Shown here piece by piece: positions 41,900-42,860 of a DNA stretch of 42,860 nucleotides (position 1 is its first letter; every line of letters starts with the position of its first letter). The position numbers and the translations under genes were made by a program. This stretch comes from Paraburkholderia silviterrae (GTDB lineage: Bacteria; Pseudomonadota; Gammaproteobacteria; Burkholderiales; Burkholderiaceae). The notes under the pieces are model-generated. The model had not been told where the DNA came from, made no database searches, and saw only the letters and a list, made by a program, of their open reading frames with translations. The stretch lies in contig NZ_SMRP01000046.1 of NCBI RefSeq assembly GCF_004353915.1, positions 1 through 42,860 on the forward strand, written 5' to 3'.

Positions 41900-42860
41900 T
41901 TATTCGATGGCTTCGCCGTGCAGCCCCAGGTCGAGGCCGTCGCGTTCGTCCTCCTCGCTCACGCGCAGACCCATCACCAGATCGATCACCTTTAGCAGGA
42001 CGAAGCTCAACACGCCGCTGTAGATCAGCGTCATCGCAACACCTTTGAGCTGCAGCATGACGTTGCCGTCGGCGCCGCCGATGTCCTTGATCGCGAACAC
42101 GCCGGTCAGGATCGCGCCGATGATGCCGCCGATGCCGTGCACGCCAAACGCGTCGAGCGAGTCGTCATAGCCGAACTTGTGCTTGAGCCAGGTGGCCGAC
42201 CAGAAGCAGACCACGCCCGCCACCACGCCAATCACGAGCGCGCCCATCACGCCGACGAAGCCCGAGGCCGGCGTGATCGCCACGAGACCCGCCACGGCGC
42301 CCGAGGCGATGCCGAGCACCGAAGGCTTGCCCTTGGCGATCCACTCCGCGAACATCCAGCCGAGCGCCGCGCAGGCGGTGGCAATCTGGGTCGTGAGCAT
42401 CGCGAAGCCGGCACGGCCATCAGCCGCGACTGCCGAGCCTGCGTTGAAGCCGAACCAGCCCACCCACAGCATGGCCGCGCCCGTCAGCGTGAGCGTGAGG
42501 TTGTGCGGAGCCATCGCCTCACGGCCATAGCCCACGCGCTTGCCGAGCACGAGGCAGCACACAAGGCCTGCGATGCCGGCGTTGATGTGCACCACCGTGC
42601 CGCCCGCGAAGTCGAGGATGCCTGCGCTTGCGAGCCAGCCGGTCGGTTCCCACACCATGTGCGCGATCGGCGAGTAGACGATGATCGACCACAACGACAT
42701 GAACACGAGCATCGCCGAGAACTTCATGCGGTCCGCGAATGCGCCGGTGATGAGCGCCGGCGTGATGATCGCGAACGTCATCTGATAGACGAAGTACACC
42801 GTCTCGGGGATGGTCGGCGCGAGGTGGCTCACGGTGAGCGTCGTCGCCTTGTCGCCGTGG
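41900..42860 (-). CDS. amtB: Ammonium transporter (AmtB), N-terminus outside window
   Basis: The frame is open through the right edge, so about the first quarter of the protein is missing; a GTG at 42832 lies inside the transporter and is not a start. Visible features are FAIITPALITGAFADRMKFS, the GGTVVHINAGIAGLV helix with the pore His, MLWVGWFGFNAGSAV, and DDSLDAFGVHGIGGIIGAIL with the second pore His. The cytoplasmic end is RVSEEDERDGLDLGLHGEAIE, matching Burkholderia-type AmtB. It conducts ammonium/ammonia across the inner membrane. The usual partner PII gene glnK, if present, would be upstream, outside the window. Confidence 0.95.
   Translation of the reverse strand, partial: HGDKATTLTVSHLAPTIPETVYFVYQMTFAIITPALITGAFADRMKFSAMLVFMSLWSIIVYSPIAHMVWEPTGWLASAGILDFAGGTVVHINAGIAGLVCCLVLGKRVGYGREAMAPHNLTLTLTGAAMLWVGWFGFNAGSAVAADGRAGFAMLTTQIATACAALGWMFAEWIAKGKPSVLGIASGAVAGLVAITPASGFVGVMGALVIGVVAGVVCFWSATWLKHKFGYDDSLDAFGVHGIGGIIGAILTGVFAIKDIGGADGNVMLQLKGVAMTLIYSGVLSFVLLKVIDLVMGLRVSEEDERDGLDLGLHGEAIE

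Overview
The window looks like a chromosomal segment of a Burkholderiaceae bacterium, most likely Paraburkholderia, Caballeronia or Burkholderia. The reasons are high GC, NNC/NNG codon bias, DUF4148-type small exported proteins, an isolated squalene-hopene cyclase, a DUF3138-like porin and many transporters with their own regulators. No rRNA, tRNA, CRISPR array, integrase or intact insertion sequence was recognised. All assignments come from reading the sequence; no database search was run.

Layout. (1) 1-7210, plus strand: a type I secretion locus. It holds the 3' part of a large repeat protein cut by the left edge (about 40-residue repeats encoded by 120-bp near-identical DNA repeats), then an HlyB-type ABC exporter, an HlyD-type adaptor and a TolC-type outer-membrane channel, the last three overlapping or nearly so. 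(2) 7318-10240: a TetR regulator divergent from squalene-hopene cyclase, with a candidate operator and an extended -10 promoter in the 64-bp gap that suggests leaderless shc mRNA. (3) 10271-16440: two small exported proteins, an RhlE-type DEAD-box helicase, an exported protein of unknown function, a secreted phosphoesterase, a possible 26-residue membrane microprotein and a cupin. (4) 16446-21092: a branched-chain amino-acid binding protein, a ChrA chromate transporter, an AraC regulator/VOC protein pair and a histidine phosphatase. (5) 21202-39202: genes for uptake and hydrolysis of an unknown amine/amide-type compound. They are a C45 acyltransferase/hydrolase with a remnant of an MFS transporter and a LysR regulator, potGHI-like ABC genes plus a porin, a PotF-like binding protein on the opposite strand, a serine hydrolase, an amidohydrolase and a LuxR-type regulator. 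A block with a Phd/ParE-type toxin-antitoxin pair and an SNF2 helicase/SWIM protein pair sits between the porin and the PotF-like gene. (6) 39594-42860: a small unknown protein, a soluble chemoreceptor-like protein with its signalling hairpin ahead of its sensor domain, a small membrane protein and an AmtB ammonium transporter cut by the right edge.

How the genes may work together. Region 1 is a self-contained exporter-plus-adhesin operon. Region 5 is the most intriguing grouping: three hydrolases of amide or ester bonds, a polyamine-type ABC system split over two strands, an outer-membrane porin and two regulators. It is a plausible scavenging pathway, interrupted by a helicase/toxin-antitoxin block. 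The PotF-like gene also has an 8-bp tandem repeat (8 copies) in its upstream region, which could make its expression variable.
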